From NCBI RefSeq assembly GCF_003688595.1, contig NZ_RCWT01000011.1:124001-188000 (forward strand): DNA of 64,000 nt, given 5' to 3'. The notes beneath the pieces are model-generated. The model had not been told where the DNA came from and made no database searches. It worked only from the letters and a program-made list of their open reading frames with translations. Source of the DNA: Sphingomonas sp. PP-F2F-G114-C0414 (GTDB taxonomy: Bacteria > Pseudomonadota > Alphaproteobacteria > Sphingomonadales > Sphingomonadaceae). The translations under genes were made by a program, and so were the position numbers. Below, in pieces: positions 9,853-20,261 of the stretch. Every line of letters begins with the position of its first letter. Within the stretch, counting starts at the first letter, position 1.

Positions 9853-9971
9853 CGGGCACGTCCTGAACAGAACCGCCTGCGACCATTCGCAGTGCGGCCA
9901 GACGTCTCTCGCTCGAGGATGCCCCATGGGAGCCTCTCGTCCGCGCCGGACACCCGCCCGCGCAGTGGATC

Positions 9972-10150
9972 GACCGTGAGAGGGAGGTCTCCTGGCTTCC
10001 GGGTCTTCGCGCCCACCCCGCCTTCCCAGGCTGTCACCCAGTGGCCTATTCGGGGTGGCCGCTATCCGGTCACAGTTGCGGGTACAGCGCCGGTCTTGCG
10101 GCTCTGGTCATGACGACCCTCCCGCGCACCGACTTCCCTTTTGATCCCGT
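9972..10150 (-). promoter_or_regulatory. Cobalamin (B12) riboswitch
   Basis: On the minus strand the order of conserved blocks is AAAAGGGAAGTCGGTGC (10127-10143 region), then CGCTGTACCCGCAACTGTGA, and finally the B12 box AGCCAGGAGACC at 9986-9997. This is the canonical AdoCbl riboswitch layout. It precedes btuB by about 120 nt, leaving room for an expression platform. The outer edges given are approximate. Confidence 0.95.
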
Positions 10151-10199
10151 CGCCGGGAACCCTTCACGTCACCGCCATTAGTCGCAGCCCAGACACGGG

Positions 10200-12254
10200 T
10201 CAACGCAGGCCATAGCGGAGCCCAACCCAGATCGTTCGCGGCGTCGCGCGCTCGATGATGTTCCCCCCGCTGATCCCCGCCTGGACGCGCTCGTTCAACA
10301 TGTTTTCGGCGCGCAACTCGGCGACCAGCCTTCGCATAATCGGCAGTGCCGCATAGCCGTCGAGCGTGGTCGCGGGCGCAAGCACCCGCGTATTCTGGTC
10401 GTCGTCGAACTGCCGACCGATGTGGCGCACCGTCAACGAAAGCGCGGCGGCATCGCGGCGCCAGTCGACCGTTCCCGACACCGCGTCGCGCGGCGTCTGC
10501 GCCGGCCGCAATCCGTCGAGCGCCGCGGTGATCCCCGATCCCTCGACGGTCGAATTCGTATGCGACCACGACGCCTGCACGCCGAACGCGCCGGGACGAT
10601 ACGACGCATCGAGTTCGAACCCGTGCGCGCGGATCGAGTCGAGATTCTGGCGGACGCGGTAGGTCGTGACGCCCGGCAACACCTGCGCCGGGCTGGTGGT
10701 CGTAACGTTGGCGATCGCATCCTTGAGCCGGTTGTAGAAATAGGTCGCAGCAATGTTGACACTTCGCGCGGGCGTCAGCGTGACGCCGCCCTCGACCCCG
10801 GTCAGCCGCTCGGGCGAAAGCAGTGCGTTCGCGGCGGTGGCGTCGTTGCCGACGCGGAACGGGCGATACAGTTCGTTGAGCGTCGGCAGCCGCCAGCCGC
10901 GATACCCCGCGGCGCGCAGCGTGATCGCCTCGGCGGGCTGGTAGGCGATACCGGCGCGCCCGGTCGTCTCGGTGCCGTCGCGGTCGGCGTAGCGCTGGTT
11001 GGTCAGCGCAGGTCCGACGGCGAGCGGCCGTTCGGACAGATAGCCGCCGTCGATCGACCACCAATCGACGCGCCCGCCCAGGCTGAAGGTGAAGTCGCCG
11101 GCGACCAGACTGCCGTCCGCGAACAAGCCCGTCGTCGTCGTGCTCCCGCCTGCCTCGCGCCGCCGCGTCGGGACCGCCGCGACGAAGGTGTAGAGTTCCT
11201 GCGTCTTGCCGCTGACATCGCGAACATCTGCGCCCAGCCGCAGCGTGATGCTCTCGCCCAGCGGCGGCAGGATCTCGATCCGCCCGCCAAGCCCGGTGGC
11301 GGGCGTATTATACTGGTCGAGCGACTGGATCGCGGTCGTACGCGCGGCATTGACGCTGTTGAAGCTGCTCGCGAACGCGCGCGTCTGCATATAGGCGAGC
11401 GCTGAATAGCCCCAGTCGCCGCGCCCGATCAGCCGGATGCTCGCATCGGCGCCCTCGCTTCTATTATCGGTGAAATCGGACCCACGATCGCGCCGGTCGG
11501 TGAAGGCGCTGGCGTTCACCTGCAACTCGGTCTTCGCGCCGATCCCGACGACGGTCCTGATCGCACCCGATGCCTGCTCGTACGGCGCGGGCCGATCGAC
11601 GATCCCGCGACTGTCGGGCACGGTCGGCGTGAAACCGTCGCCGCGCGCATAGGCGCCGGACAGCGTCGCGAACCCGCCCTCGCGGACCAGCGCAGCCGAA
11701 CCCTGCGCATCGACCGAGTCCCGGCTGCCATAGGCGACACTGCCCTGAAACGGCGTCAGGTCGCCAGGCGTTGCGCTTTCGAGTTCGACCGTACCGGCCA
11801 GCGCCCCCGGCCCCTGATACCCACTGCCGCCGCCGCGCGTCACGCGGATGCGACCCAGCCGTCCGGTCGCATAGGCGGGAAACGCGACCCACCCGCCGAA
11901 CGGATCCGCCTGTGGCACGCCGTCGAGGATCAGCAGCGCGCGGCTCGACGCGTTACCGCCGATTCCGCGCAACGAAATGCCCTGGCTGGTCGGGTTGGCG
12001 CTGCGCGAATCCGAGCGGCGGAACTGCTGCAAGCCGGCGACATCGGCGAGCACGCTCTCCAGCCGGTTGCTGGCATTGGCGTCGATCCGGTCGCGCTCGA
12101 TCGTGACGATGTCATAGGCGCGATCGCCCGGCGCCGGCGCCAGCCCGCGCCCGGTCACGACGATATCGGGTGCAGGTTCGGGGGTCGATTGCGCGATGGC
12201 AGCGCCGGACGACAGGAGGACGCAAACGAGTGCAGAGATCGGGAGGCGAATCAT
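10200..12254 (-). CDS. TonB-dependent receptor upstream of the B12 operon
   Basis: 684 residues. The signal peptide is MIRLPISALVCVLLSSGAAIAQ, followed by TonB box PDIVVTG, plug (RGIGGNASSRALLILDGVPQADP) and barrel ending in WVGLRYGLR. The stop codon lies about 50 bp before the riboswitch, so this gene is not itself under riboswitch control. A B12-related role cannot be excluded from its position, but the substrate is unknown. The start ATG at 12254 leads straight into the signal peptide. Confidence 0.9.
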   Translation of the reverse strand: MIRLPISALVCVLLSSGAAIAQSTPEPAPDIVVTGRGLAPAPGDRAYDIVTIERDRIDANASNRLESVLADVAGLQQFRRSDSRSANPTSQGISLRGIGGNASSRALLILDGVPQADPFGGWVAFPAYATGRLGRIRVTRGGGSGYQGPGALAGTVELESATPGDLTPFQGSVAYGSRDSVDAQGSAALVREGGFATLSGAYARGDGFTPTVPDSRGIVDRPAPYEQASGAIRTVVGIGAKTELQVNASAFTDRRDRGSDFTDNRSEGADASIRLIGRGDWGYSALAYMQTRAFASSFNSVNAARTTAIQSLDQYNTPATGLGGRIEILPPLGESITLRLGADVRDVSGKTQELYTFVAAVPTRRREAGGSTTTTGLFADGSLVAGDFTFSLGGRVDWWSIDGGYLSERPLAVGPALTNQRYADRDGTETTGRAGIAYQPAEAITLRAAGYRGWRLPTLNELYRPFRVGNDATAANALLSPERLTGVEGGVTLTPARSVNIAATYFYNRLKDAIANVTTTSPAQVLPGVTTYRVRQNLDSIRAHGFELDASYRPGAFGVQASWSHTNSTVEGSGITAALDGLRPAQTPRDAVSGTVDWRRDAAALSLTVRHIGRQFDDDQNTRVLAPATTLDGYAALPIMRRLVAELRAENMLNERVQAGISGGNIIERATPRTIWVGLRYGLR

Positions 12255-12314
12255 CGCCGGCGCATGGCAGCTTTACCCCGTCTCTGGAAAGCGGGCAGAC
12301 CGGCCGATCGCCGC

Positions 12315-13001
12315 TCAGCTATCGGTACGCAGGCGGTAGCCGACCCCCAATTCATTGGCGATCACGCTGCCGACCGGATCCGGCGCCTCGAGTTTCTGGC
12401 GCAGGTTGCGGATCACGATGCGGAGATATTCGATCCGCGGATCCTCGTCGCCACCCCATGCTGCGGCGATGATCTTGTCGTGCGTGACGACTCGCCCGCT
12501 GTGCCGGGCCAGCACCGCAAGCACCTCGTGCTCCTTGCGCGTCAGATGCAGTTCCTCGCCGTCGCGCGTGACGACGCGGCGATCGAGATCGATCGTCAGG
12601 CCACCCTTCCGCACGAGCTTCGGTGCGGTGTCGGCAGTGGCCCGATGCCGCAGCGCGACGCGCAACCGCGCGAGCAGTTCGTCGCTGTCGAACGGCTTGG
12701 TGACGAAATCGTCCGCACCGAGATCGAGCGCGGCGACCTTCTCGTCGGTCGCGTCGCGCGCGGACACCACCAGGATCACCGCATCGCCGTCGCGCCGCAA
12801 CACCGGGATCAGGCTCAGGCCATCCCGGTCGGGCAACCCCAGGTCGAGCAGGATCGCGCTCGGGTGCTCGGCCGCCGCGCAGGCGATCGCACTGCGCGCG
12901 TCGACCGCTTCGACCACTGCATAGCCGGCGCGCTCCAGCGTATTGCGGAGCAGGCGGCGGATCGAGATTTCATCGTCGACGACGAGGATCTTCGCGGGCA
13001 T
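12315..13001 (-). CDS. kdpE: Two-component response regulator KdpE
   Basis: 228 residues, OmpR/PhoB type. The N-terminal receiver starts MPAKILVVDDEISIR, with the phosphoacceptor Asp in ILLDLGLPDRDG (about D52) and the conserved Lys in VTKPF. The C-terminal winged helix contains LTRKEHEVLAVLARHSGRVVTH. It activates the kdp operon at low K+ or high osmolarity when phosphorylated by KdpD. The start overlaps the kdpD stop by one base (TGATG). Confidence 0.95.
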   Translation of the reverse strand: MPAKILVVDDEISIRRLLRNTLERAGYAVVEAVDARSAIACAAAEHPSAILLDLGLPDRDGLSLIPVLRRDGDAVILVVSARDATDEKVAALDLGADDFVTKPFDSDELLARLRVALRHRATADTAPKLVRKGGLTIDLDRRVVTRDGEELHLTRKEHEVLAVLARHSGRVVTHDKIIAAAWGGDEDPRIEYLRIVIRNLRQKLEAPDPVGSVIANELGVGYRLRTDS

Positions 13002-15691
13002 CAGATCGCGCTTTCGGGTGCGACGTTGCGCACGATGAGAGGGGACGGGAACACCAGCGTGAACGCGGCGCCGGGCTCGTCGATGCGATTGCCGGCTTCG
13101 ACCATCATCCCCATCGCCTCGGCGAAGGCCTTGACGATGGCAAGCCCCAACCCGGTCCCGACGATCTCGCGGTCCGATCCTTCGAGCCGGCGGAACGTCT
13201 CGAACACCTCGGCCTCGCGACCCGGCGGCAGGCCCGCACCGTGGTCGAGCACCGCCAGCCTGAGCTCGCCGTAGCGATGCCGCCCCTCGACGACGATCTC
13301 GGTACCGGGGTCGCCGTAGCGCCCGGCATTGTCGAGCAGGTTGAGCAGGCAGTGATGCAGCAGCTGCGGATCGACCCGGACCAGCGGCAGGTCGGGCGGC
13401 ACGTCGAGCCGGACGGCATGCCCCTCCAGCGCGCGGCGCGCATCATGCGCGGCACCGGCGACCGCATCGCTGAGATCGGTCGCCTCGATGTTGAGCTTGA
13501 GCGCGCCGGCCTCGACCCGTGCCATGTCGAGCAGATTGGCGACGAACCGGTTGAGCCGCGCCGCCTCGGTCTTGATCGTCGCGATCAGGTCGGGAGTGGC
13601 ACCGTGATCGAGTTCGTTCGCCGCCGCGATCACCGCAGTCAGCGGCGTGCGCAGATCGTGGCTGACCGACGACAGCAGCGCCGCGCGCAGCCGATCGCGC
13701 GTCCGCACCGCGTCGACATCGCGCATCTCGGTCTCGAGCCGCAGCCGTTCGAGCACCAGCGCGGACTGATCGACCAGACTGGTGAGCAGCGGCAGCTGAT
13801 CGGCGCGAACCGGATCGCCGCTGTTCTCCCGCGCGATCCCGAGCACCGCCAGCGTCCGCCCGCCCGCCTTGACCGGCTGGAACAGCCATTCGGACGCGGC
13901 CAGCGTCGCCGATCCCTTGCCCGCCGCCGCGCCGGCATCGAACGCCCAGTTCGCGGCGGCGAGATCCATCGTGTCGAGCCGGTAGTCCGCGGTGCTCGCG
14001 GCCTGCACGGTCAGCCCGGCGCCGGTCGTCGGGGCGAGCAGGACCGACTGCACCGCGAAGACCTGCGCGACGTCGTCGCAGATCATCCGCGCCGCCACCG
14101 CCGGATCGTTGATCGCACTCAGTTGTCGCAGGAACCCCGCCAGCGTCGCGTTGGTCTGCGCGCTCGCCGCCGCGAGGTCGGCCTGCGCCCGCACCCGCGA
14201 GGTGAGCTGGCTGGTCGCGATCGCCACGCCGAGCAGGACGAAGATCGAGATCAGGTTCTCGGGATTGCTGATGCTCAGCGTCCCGACCGGCGGCAGGAAG
14301 AAGAAGTTGTACGCGAGACTGGACGCGATCCCGGCGAACAGGCCGGTGCGCAACCCGAACAGGCTAGCCGCCACCATCACCGGCAGCAGGTACAGCAGCG
14401 CGACGTTGCCGAGATCGAGGATATGGAACAACGCGCTGGCAACCGTCGTGATCGCCGCGACCAGCGCGAGCGTGATCGCATAGCCGGTCGGCGAGCCCCA
14501 GCCCGCCTTCGACCGCCGCCATGCCAGCGCGGACGTCCTGGTTTCGGTTTCCATCGGCAGGACGTGGACGGTGACTCCGCTCGTCCCGCGGATCAGCCGA
14601 TCGACGATCGATCCGTGGATGAATTCGAACGCACGCGAGCGGCGCGACTTGCCGACGACGAGCTGGGTTGCACGCGCGTGGATCAGGAAGCCTTGGATAC
14701 CCTCCACCACCGACGCGGCCGGCACCGTCGCGACCGCCGCCCCGAGCTGAGTCGCCAGCGTCATCGCCGCGGCGACGCGCTGATGCTGGGCATCGGTGAA
14801 GTGCGCGGTGCGGGGCGTTTCGATGAACAACGCCGTCCACGGGCCATGCAATCCGTCCGCGACTCGCTTGGCCGCACGCACCAGGCCATCGACGCCGGGC
14901 AGTTCGTTGATCGCGACGACGATCCGGTCGGTGCCCGCCCATGTCCCGCCGATGCCGATCGCGCGGACATGATCGAGCATCTGCGCGTCGACCGCCTGCG
15001 CGGCACGCCGCAACGCGAGTTCGCGCAACGCCGACAGGTTGGATTTGGAGAAGAAATGGCTGAGCGCGCGGGTCGCCTCGTGCGGCAGATAGACCTTGCC
15101 CGCCTTGAGCCGCTCGATCAGCTCGTCGGGCGGGATATCGACGACCTCGATCTCCGCGAGTTCCAGGATCCGGTCGGGCACGGTCTCGCGCACCCGGACC
15201 CGCGTGAAACTGGCGACGATGTCGTTGAGGCTCTCGACGTGCTGGATGTTGATCGTCGAATAGACGTCGATCCCCGCCGCCAGCAGTTCCTCGACATCCT
15301 GATAGCGTTTGGGATGGCGGCTGCCGGGGGCGTTGGTATGCGCGAGTTCGTCGACGAGCGCGAGCCGGGGCGCGCGGGCGAGGATCGCGTCGATGTCCAT
15401 CTCCGCCAGGACGCGCCCTTCATAGGCGACGTCGCGACGCGGGACGATTTCCTGCCCGCGGGTCAGCCGTCCGGTTTCTACCCGACCGTGCGTCTCGACG
15501 ATACCGATAACGACGTCGACACCGTCGCGCCGCCGCGCCGCGCCTTCGGACAGCATCTCGAAGGTCTTGCCGACCCCCGGTGCCGCACCGAGGAAGATCT
15601 TGAGCTTCCCCCTCCCCTCCTGCTCGGCCTGACGCAGGAGGGCATCCGGATCCGGACGATTGTCGCTGTTGCCCGGATCGCTGACCGGCAT
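13001..15691 (-). CDS. kdpD: Osmosensitive K+ sensor histidine kinase KdpD
   Basis: 896 residues, full length. The N-terminal KdpD domain has P-loop GAAPGVGKT and the motif VDELAHTNAPGSRHPKRYQDV. It is followed by a universal-stress-like domain, four membrane segments near residues 400-500 (YAITLALVAAITTVASALF onward), a GAF-like region, an H-box SSVSHDLRTPLTA and ATPase motifs ending GTGLGLAIVKAFAEAMG. It senses K+ limitation and phosphorylates KdpE. The 3' end overlaps kdpE and the start abuts kdpC. Confidence 0.96.
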   Translation of the reverse strand: MPVSDPGNSDNRPDPDALLRQAEQEGRGKLKIFLGAAPGVGKTFEMLSEGAARRRDGVDVVIGIVETHGRVETGRLTRGQEIVPRRDVAYEGRVLAEMDIDAILARAPRLALVDELAHTNAPGSRHPKRYQDVEELLAAGIDVYSTINIQHVESLNDIVASFTRVRVRETVPDRILELAEIEVVDIPPDELIERLKAGKVYLPHEATRALSHFFSKSNLSALRELALRRAAQAVDAQMLDHVRAIGIGGTWAGTDRIVVAINELPGVDGLVRAAKRVADGLHGPWTALFIETPRTAHFTDAQHQRVAAAMTLATQLGAAVATVPAASVVEGIQGFLIHARATQLVVGKSRRSRAFEFIHGSIVDRLIRGTSGVTVHVLPMETETRTSALAWRRSKAGWGSPTGYAITLALVAAITTVASALFHILDLGNVALLYLLPVMVAASLFGLRTGLFAGIASSLAYNFFFLPPVGTLSISNPENLISIFVLLGVAIATSQLTSRVRAQADLAAASAQTNATLAGFLRQLSAINDPAVAARMICDDVAQVFAVQSVLLAPTTGAGLTVQAASTADYRLDTMDLAAANWAFDAGAAAGKGSATLAASEWLFQPVKAGGRTLAVLGIARENSGDPVRADQLPLLTSLVDQSALVLERLRLETEMRDVDAVRTRDRLRAALLSSVSHDLRTPLTAVIAAANELDHGATPDLIATIKTEAARLNRFVANLLDMARVEAGALKLNIEATDLSDAVAGAAHDARRALEGHAVRLDVPPDLPLVRVDPQLLHHCLLNLLDNAGRYGDPGTEIVVEGRHRYGELRLAVLDHGAGLPPGREAEVFETFRRLEGSDREIVGTGLGLAIVKAFAEAMGMMVEAGNRIDEPGAAFTLVFPSPLIVRNVAPESAI

Positions 15692-16260
15692 CAGCGCGGC
15701 AGGGCGTCCAGCGCGCGGTTCATCGCCAGCACGTTGACGTGCGGTTCGCCCAGGATCGACGTCTCGGTCGCGGTGGCGACGATCGTCCTCACCCGGTCGA
15801 CCGGGATGCCGCGGACCCGCGCGATGCGCGGTGCCTGGACGGCGGCGGCGGCCGGCGACAGATCGGGATCGAGCCCCGATCCGCTCGCGGTGACGAGGTC
15901 GGCGGGCAGCGGCCCCGTCACCCCTTCGGCGCGGCGTTTGGCGACGTCGGGCGTCACCCGGTCGACCAGCGCGTGCGAGGCCGGGCCGAAATTGGACCCC
16001 GACGACGCCAGCCCGTCATAGCCCTTGCCCGCGGCGGACGGGCGCGTCTGGAAATACCGGTCCCCGACGAACGCCTGACCGACCACCGTCGAGCCGACCA
16101 CCTGGCCGTTCTGAGTCACCAGACTGCCGTTCGCCTGCGACGGAAACACGGCCTGGCCGACCCCCGTCATCGCCAGCGGGTACGCCAGCCCGAGAAGTGC
16201 CGCGAACAGGATCGTCATGACGATCGCGGGTCGCAGTGCGGAGGTGAGATCCTTGCCCAT
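15691..16260 (-). CDS. kdpC: K+-transporting ATPase subunit KdpC
   Basis: 189 residues from ATG 16260 (MGKDLTSALRPAIV), preceded by AAGGA. A longer open frame to 16299 runs back into kdpB and lacks a better start. One N-terminal membrane helix (IVMTILFAALLGLAYPLAMTGV) precedes a periplasmic domain with the family motif SGSGLDPDLSPAAA. KdpC stabilises the KdpFABC complex. Stop and kdpD start share one base. Confidence 0.95.
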   Translation of the reverse strand: MGKDLTSALRPAIVMTILFAALLGLAYPLAMTGVGQAVFPSQANGSLVTQNGQVVGSTVVGQAFVGDRYFQTRPSAAGKGYDGLASSGSNFGPASHALVDRVTPDVAKRRAEGVTGPLPADLVTASGSGLDPDLSPAAAAVQAPRIARVRGIPVDRVRTIVATATETSILGEPHVNVLAMNRALDALPR

Positions 16261-16270
16261 GGTATTGTCC

Positions 16271-18322
16271 TTATGCGAGGCCGAGGCCACCGACCACAAG
16301 GTCGATGATCTTGATGCCGACGAACGGCGCGATCAGCCCGCCCAGTCCGTAGATTGCGAGGTTGCGCGCGAGCAGCGGGCCCGCCCCCATCGGCGTGTAC
16401 TTCACGCCGCGCAGCGCGAGCGGCACGAGGCAGGGGATGATGACCGCGTTGAAGATGATCGCCGACAGGATCGCGCTTTCGGGCGATCCCAGCCGCATCA
16501 CGTTGAGCACGCCGAGCCCCGGATACAGCACGACGAACATCGCCGGGATGATCGCGAAGTATTTCGCCACGTCGTTGGCGACCGAGAAGGTCGTCAGCGC
16601 ACCACGCGTCATCAGCAACTGCTTGCCGAGGCCGACGACCTCGATCAGCTTGGTCGGATCGCTGTCGAGATCGACCATGTTGCCCGCCTCGCGTGCCGCC
16701 TGCGTGCCGGTGTTCATCGCCACGCCGACATCGGCCTGCGCCAGTGCGGGCGCGTCGTTGGTGCCGTCGCCGCACATCGCGACGAGCTTGCCGCCCTGCT
16801 GTTCCTGGCGGATCAGCGCCAGCTTGTCCTCGGGCGAAGCCTGCGCGAGGAAGTCGTCGACCCCCGCCTCGGCGGCGATCGCGGCGGCGGTCAGCGGGTT
16901 GTCGCCGGTGATCATCACCGTGCGGATGCCCATCGTCCGCAGCTCGCCGAAGCGTTCGCGGATGCCTGCCTTGACGACGTCCTTCAGGAAGATCGCGCCG
17001 AGCAGCCGGCCGTTCTTCGCGACCGCCAGCGGCGTGCCGCCGGCGCGCGCGATCTCGTCGGTGATCCGGCGGAGTTCGGTCGCGGCCGCGGTCTGGCCGA
17101 CGCCCGGATTGGCCTTCAGGATCGAGTCGACCGCACCCTTCTGGACCAGCATGTCCGCGGTCCGCACGCCCGAGATCCGCGTCTGCGCGGTGAACGGGAT
17201 CACTTCCGCGCCATCGGGCAACACGCTCGTCGTGACGCCGAACCGCTCGCGCGCCAGCACGACGATCGAGCGGCCCTCGGGCGTCTCATCCGCCAGGCTG
17301 GCGATCAGCGCGGCTTCCGCCATCTCGGCATCGCTCGCACCGCCGACCGCGCGGAACTCGCTCGCCTGGCGATCGCCGATCGTGATCGTGCCGGTCTTGT
17401 CGAGCAGCAGGACGTCGATGTCGCCCGCCGCCTCGACCGCACGCCCGGACTTGGCCAGCACGTTGAACCGCACCAGACGGTCCATGCCCGCGATGCCGAT
17501 CGCCGACAGCAATGCGGCGATCGTCGTCGGGATCAGCGTGATCAGCAACGCCGCGAGCATCGCGACCGGGATCGAGCCGCCCGCATAGCTGGTGAAGCCG
17601 GGGATCGTGCCGACCGCGATCAGGAAGATGATCGTCAGGCCGACCAGCAGCAGCGTCAGCGCGATCTCGTTGGGCGTCTTCTGCCGCTCGGCGCCTTCGA
17701 CCAGCGCGATCATGCGGTCGAGAAAGCCCTTGCCCGGTTCGACCGTCACCTTGACGCGGATCTCGTCGGAGATGACGCGCGTCCCCGCGGTCACCGCCGA
17801 GCGATCGCCACCCGCCTCGCGGATCACCGGCGCGCTCTCGCCGGTGATCGCCGCCTCGTTGACCGAGGCGACCCCCGACACGACCTCGCCGTCGGACGGG
17901 ATCAGGTCGTTGGTTTCGACCAGCACCACGTCGCCGACCTTCAGCGCACTGGCCGGAACGCTCTCATGCTCGCGACCATCGCCTTTCAGGCGTTTGGCGA
18001 CGAGGTCCGCCTTGGTGGCACGCAGCGAGGCCGCCTGCGCCTTGCCGCGCCCCTCGGCGAGCGCTTCGGCGAAGGTACCGAACAGCACCGTCAGCCACAG
18101 CCATATGACGAGCTGCAGCTTGAAGCCGATGCTCAGGCTGTCGTGGCCGACGACCAGCAGCACGGTCATCAGCGCGGCGACGACCGCGGTGACGAACATC
18201 ACCGGGTTGCGGATCAGCTCCTTCGGGTTGAGTTTGACGAACGAAGCCGTGATCGCCGGCACCACCAGGTCGGCGGTGAACAGGCTCTTGCTCTGCGAAC
18301 GGCTTTGCGAATTCTGGGCCAT
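16271..18322 (-). CDS. kdpB: K+-transporting P-type ATPase subunit KdpB
   Basis: 683 residues. The phosphorylation motif is [13 protein letters not shown], the actuator TGES lies in [12 protein letters not shown], and the hinge carries [13 protein letters not shown] and [21 protein letters not shown]. About seven membrane helices match the family. It hydrolyses ATP to drive high-affinity K+ import through KdpA. It lies 13 bp after kdpA and 10 bp before kdpC. Confidence 0.97.
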   Translation of the reverse strand: MAQNSQSRSQSKSLFTADLVVPAITASFVKLNPKELIRNPVMFVTAVVAALMTVLLVVGHDSLSIGFKLQLVIWLWLTVLFGTFAEALAEGRGKAQAASLRATKADLVAKRLKGDGREHESVPASALKVGDVVLVETNDLIPSDGEVVSGVASVNEAAITGESAPVIREAGGDRSAVTAGTRVISDEIRVKVTVEPGKGFLDRMIALVEGAERQKTPNEIALTLLLVGLTIIFLIAVGTIPGFTSYAGGSIPVAMLAALLITLIPTTIAALLSAIGIAGMDRLVRFNVLAKSGRAVEAAGDIDVLLLDKTGTITIGDRQASEFRAVGGASDAEMAEAALIASLADETPEGRSIVVLARERFGVTTSVLPDGAEVIPFTAQTRISGVRTADMLVQKGAVDSILKANPGVGQTAAATELRRITDEIARAGGTPLAVAKNGRLLGAIFLKDVVKAGIRERFGELRTMGIRTVMITGDNPLTAAAIAAEAGVDDFLAQASPEDKLALIRQEQQGGKLVAMCGDGTNDAPALAQADVGVAMNTGTQAAREAGNMVDLDSDPTKLIEVVGLGKQLLMTRGALTTFSVANDVAKYFAIIPAMFVVLYPGLGVLNVMRLGSPESAILSAIIFNAVIIPCLVPLALRGVKYTPMGAGPLLARNLAIYGLGGLIAPFVGIKIIDLVVGGLGLA

Positions 18323-18335
18323 GATGGCGCCCCCG

Positions 18336-20039
18336 TCAGGACAAAGTGCCGCGGATCATCGTGAGATGATCGGCGATGGGACCGAGCGCGAGGCTCGGCA
18401 GGAAGGTCAGGCCGCCCAGGATCAGCACGATGCCGACGAGCAGACCGACCCACAGGCCACCGGTCGTCGGGAACGAACCCGCGCTTTCCGGGGTGTATTT
18501 CTTCGCGGCCAGGCTGCCGGCGATCGCCAGCATGGGCACGATGATGAAGAACCGCCCGACCCACATCGCAACGCCCAGCAGGCCGTTGTAATAGGGCGTG
18601 TTGGCGCTCAGCCCGGCGAACGCCGACCCGTTGTTGCCGACCGCGCTGGTGAAGGCATAGAGGATCTCCGAGAAGCCATGCGGCCCCTTGTTGAGCGGCC
18701 CCGCCAGCCCCTGCGCCAGCACCGACGACAGCGCGGTGAGACCGAGGATCATCAACGGCAGCACCGCGATCGCCAGCACCGCAAGCTTCACTTCACGGCT
18801 CTCGATCTTCTTGCCGACATATTCGGGCGTGCGACCGACCATCAGCCCGGCGACGAACACCGCCAGGATCGCGAACAGCAGGAAGCCGTAGATGCCGGCG
18901 CCGACGCCGCCGATCACGACCTCGCCCAGCTGGATGTTGAACAGCGGGATCATCCCGCCCAGCGCGGTGAAGCTGTCGTGCATCGAATTCACTGCGCCGC
19001 ACGAGGCCGCGGTGGTGACGACCGAGAACAGCGCGGACGCGGCGATCCCGAAGCGGACCTCCTTGCCCTCCATGTTGCCGCCCGCGACGCCGAGATGGTG
19101 CAGCACGGGGTTGCCGGCGGCTTCCTGCCAATAGGTCACGGTGACGCCGGCGAGGAACAGGATCACCATCGCCGACAGGATCGCCCAGCCCTGCTTGGTG
19201 TTGCCGACCGCCTTGCCGAACGTCCAGGTCAGGCCGAACCCGATCAGAAAGATCGACAGCATCTGGACCAGGTTGACCAGCGCGGTCGGGTTCTCGAACG
19301 GATGCGCCGAGTTCGCGTTGAAGAAGCCGCCACCATTGGTGCCGAGCATCTTGATCGCTTCCTGGCTGGCGACGGGCCCGATCGCGAGGACCTGCTTGAC
19401 GCCCTCGATCGTGGTCACGTTGACCGTGGCGGCCAGCGTCTGCGGCACGCCGCTGGCGATCAGGAACACCGTATAGACGATGCACAACGGCAGCAGCAGG
19501 TACAGCGTGATGCGCGTCATATCGGCCCAGAAATTGCCGATCGCCTTCGATTCACGCCGCGCGAACCCGCGGAACAGCGCGAACGCCAGCGCGATGCCGG
19601 TGGCGGCGCTCAGGAAATTGTGGATCGTCAGGCCGAGCATCTGGCTGAGGTTCGACATCGTCGACTCACCCGAATAGCTCTGCCAGTTGGTGTTGGTGGT
19701 GAAGCTGACCGCGGTGTTGAATGCGAGGTTCGGCGAGAGCCCGGCGAGCCCCTGCGGGTTACCCGGCAGCACGCCTTGCAGGCGCAGCACCGCATAGGTG
19801 AACGCCATCAACGCGACGTTGAACACGAGCATGTGCAGCGCATACCGCCGCCAGCCCTGCTCGGCCTGCGGATCGACCCCGGCGAGTTTGTAGAAACCGC
19901 GCTCGACGGGTCCGAGGACGACGTGGAGCGGGGTGCGGCGGCCTTCGTAGAGCGCGAACAGCCACAGGCCGACCGGTTTGGTCAGCGCGAGCAGGATGGC
20001 GACGAAGCCGAGGATCAGGAACCAGCCCTGGAATGTCAT
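18336..20039 (-). CDS. kdpA: K+-transporting ATPase subunit KdpA
   Basis: 567 residues, about ten membrane segments. All four pore-loop regions are visible: [39 protein letters not shown] and [13 protein letters not shown], which together form the K+ selectivity filter. It binds and conducts K+ in the KdpFABC complex. The start ATG 20039 lies 13 bp after kdpF. Confidence 0.97.
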   Translation of the reverse strand: MTFQGWFLILGFVAILLALTKPVGLWLFALYEGRRTPLHVVLGPVERGFYKLAGVDPQAEQGWRRYALHMLVFNVALMAFTYAVLRLQGVLPGNPQGLAGLSPNLAFNTAVSFTTNTNWQSYSGESTMSNLSQMLGLTIHNFLSAATGIALAFALFRGFARRESKAIGNFWADMTRITLYLLLPLCIVYTVFLIASGVPQTLAATVNVTTIEGVKQVLAIGPVASQEAIKMLGTNGGGFFNANSAHPFENPTALVNLVQMLSIFLIGFGLTWTFGKAVGNTKQGWAILSAMVILFLAGVTVTYWQEAAGNPVLHHLGVAGGNMEGKEVRFGIAASALFSVVTTAASCGAVNSMHDSFTALGGMIPLFNIQLGEVVIGGVGAGIYGFLLFAILAVFVAGLMVGRTPEYVGKKIESREVKLAVLAIAVLPLMILGLTALSSVLAQGLAGPLNKGPHGFSEILYAFTSAVGNNGSAFAGLSANTPYYNGLLGVAMWVGRFFIIVPMLAIAGSLAAKKYTPESAGSFPTTGGLWVGLLVGIVLILGGLTFLPSLALGPIADHLTMIRGTLS

Positions 20040-20052
20040 GATGCCGCCTCCT

Positions 20053-20142
20053 TCAGAAGCGTTCGGGGCGGATCAGAACCGCCACCAGGTAGATGAGCAG
20101 GCCAAGCGCAGTCAGTGCCGCGAGCCAGAGATCGAGAGTCAT
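20053..20142 (-). CDS. kdpF: KdpF, small K+-ATPase subunit
   Basis: A 29-residue ORF ([20 protein letters not shown], then AVLIRPERF) with a GAGGGGG SD just upstream. It is one hydrophobic helix ending in the R-P-E-R-F tail typical of KdpF, and it lies directly before kdpA as expected. KdpF is thought to act as a lipid-like stabiliser of KdpFABC. It is easily missed by gene callers because of its length. Confidence 0.93.
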   Translation of the reverse strand: MTLDLWLAALTALGLLIYLVAVLIRPERF

Positions 20143-20152
20143 CGCATCCCCC

Positions 20153-20236
20153 TCATGCGTTGTCGCACAGGCGGGCATAAGCAAGCGTCGCCGCCACCAG
20201 CCCGACCATGACGAGGATCCAAATAAGGTCTTCCAT
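20153..20236 (-). CDS. 27-residue membrane peptide upstream of kdpF
   Basis: ATG at 20236 is preceded by a strong SD (AGGAGG, 9 nt upstream). The product reads MEDLIWILVMVGLVAATLAY followed by ARLCDNA: a single membrane helix with an acidic N-terminus and a short polar tail. It is a distinct ORF from kdpF, which starts 11 bp after its stop. The gap to the upstream porin stop is only 25 bp. I infer a small accessory subunit or regulator of the Kdp complex; I do not recognise a named family. Confidence 0.75.
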   Translation of the reverse strand: MEDLIWILVMVGLVAATLAYARLCDNA

Positions 20237-20261
20237 TTTTAGGCCCTCCTGCTCGCGTCGA

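Noticed and set aside
9853..9927. Upstream start of btuB giving a 658-residue protein
   Set aside because: It would bury the signal peptide behind 25 extra residues; ATG 9852 begins a normal signal peptide.
13241..20096. Very long open frames (500-900 codons) antisense to kdpD, kdpB and kdpA
   Set aside because: They are rich in Arg/Ala/Gly/Asp without motifs, lie opposite clear Kdp genes, and arise from GC-rich codon bias.
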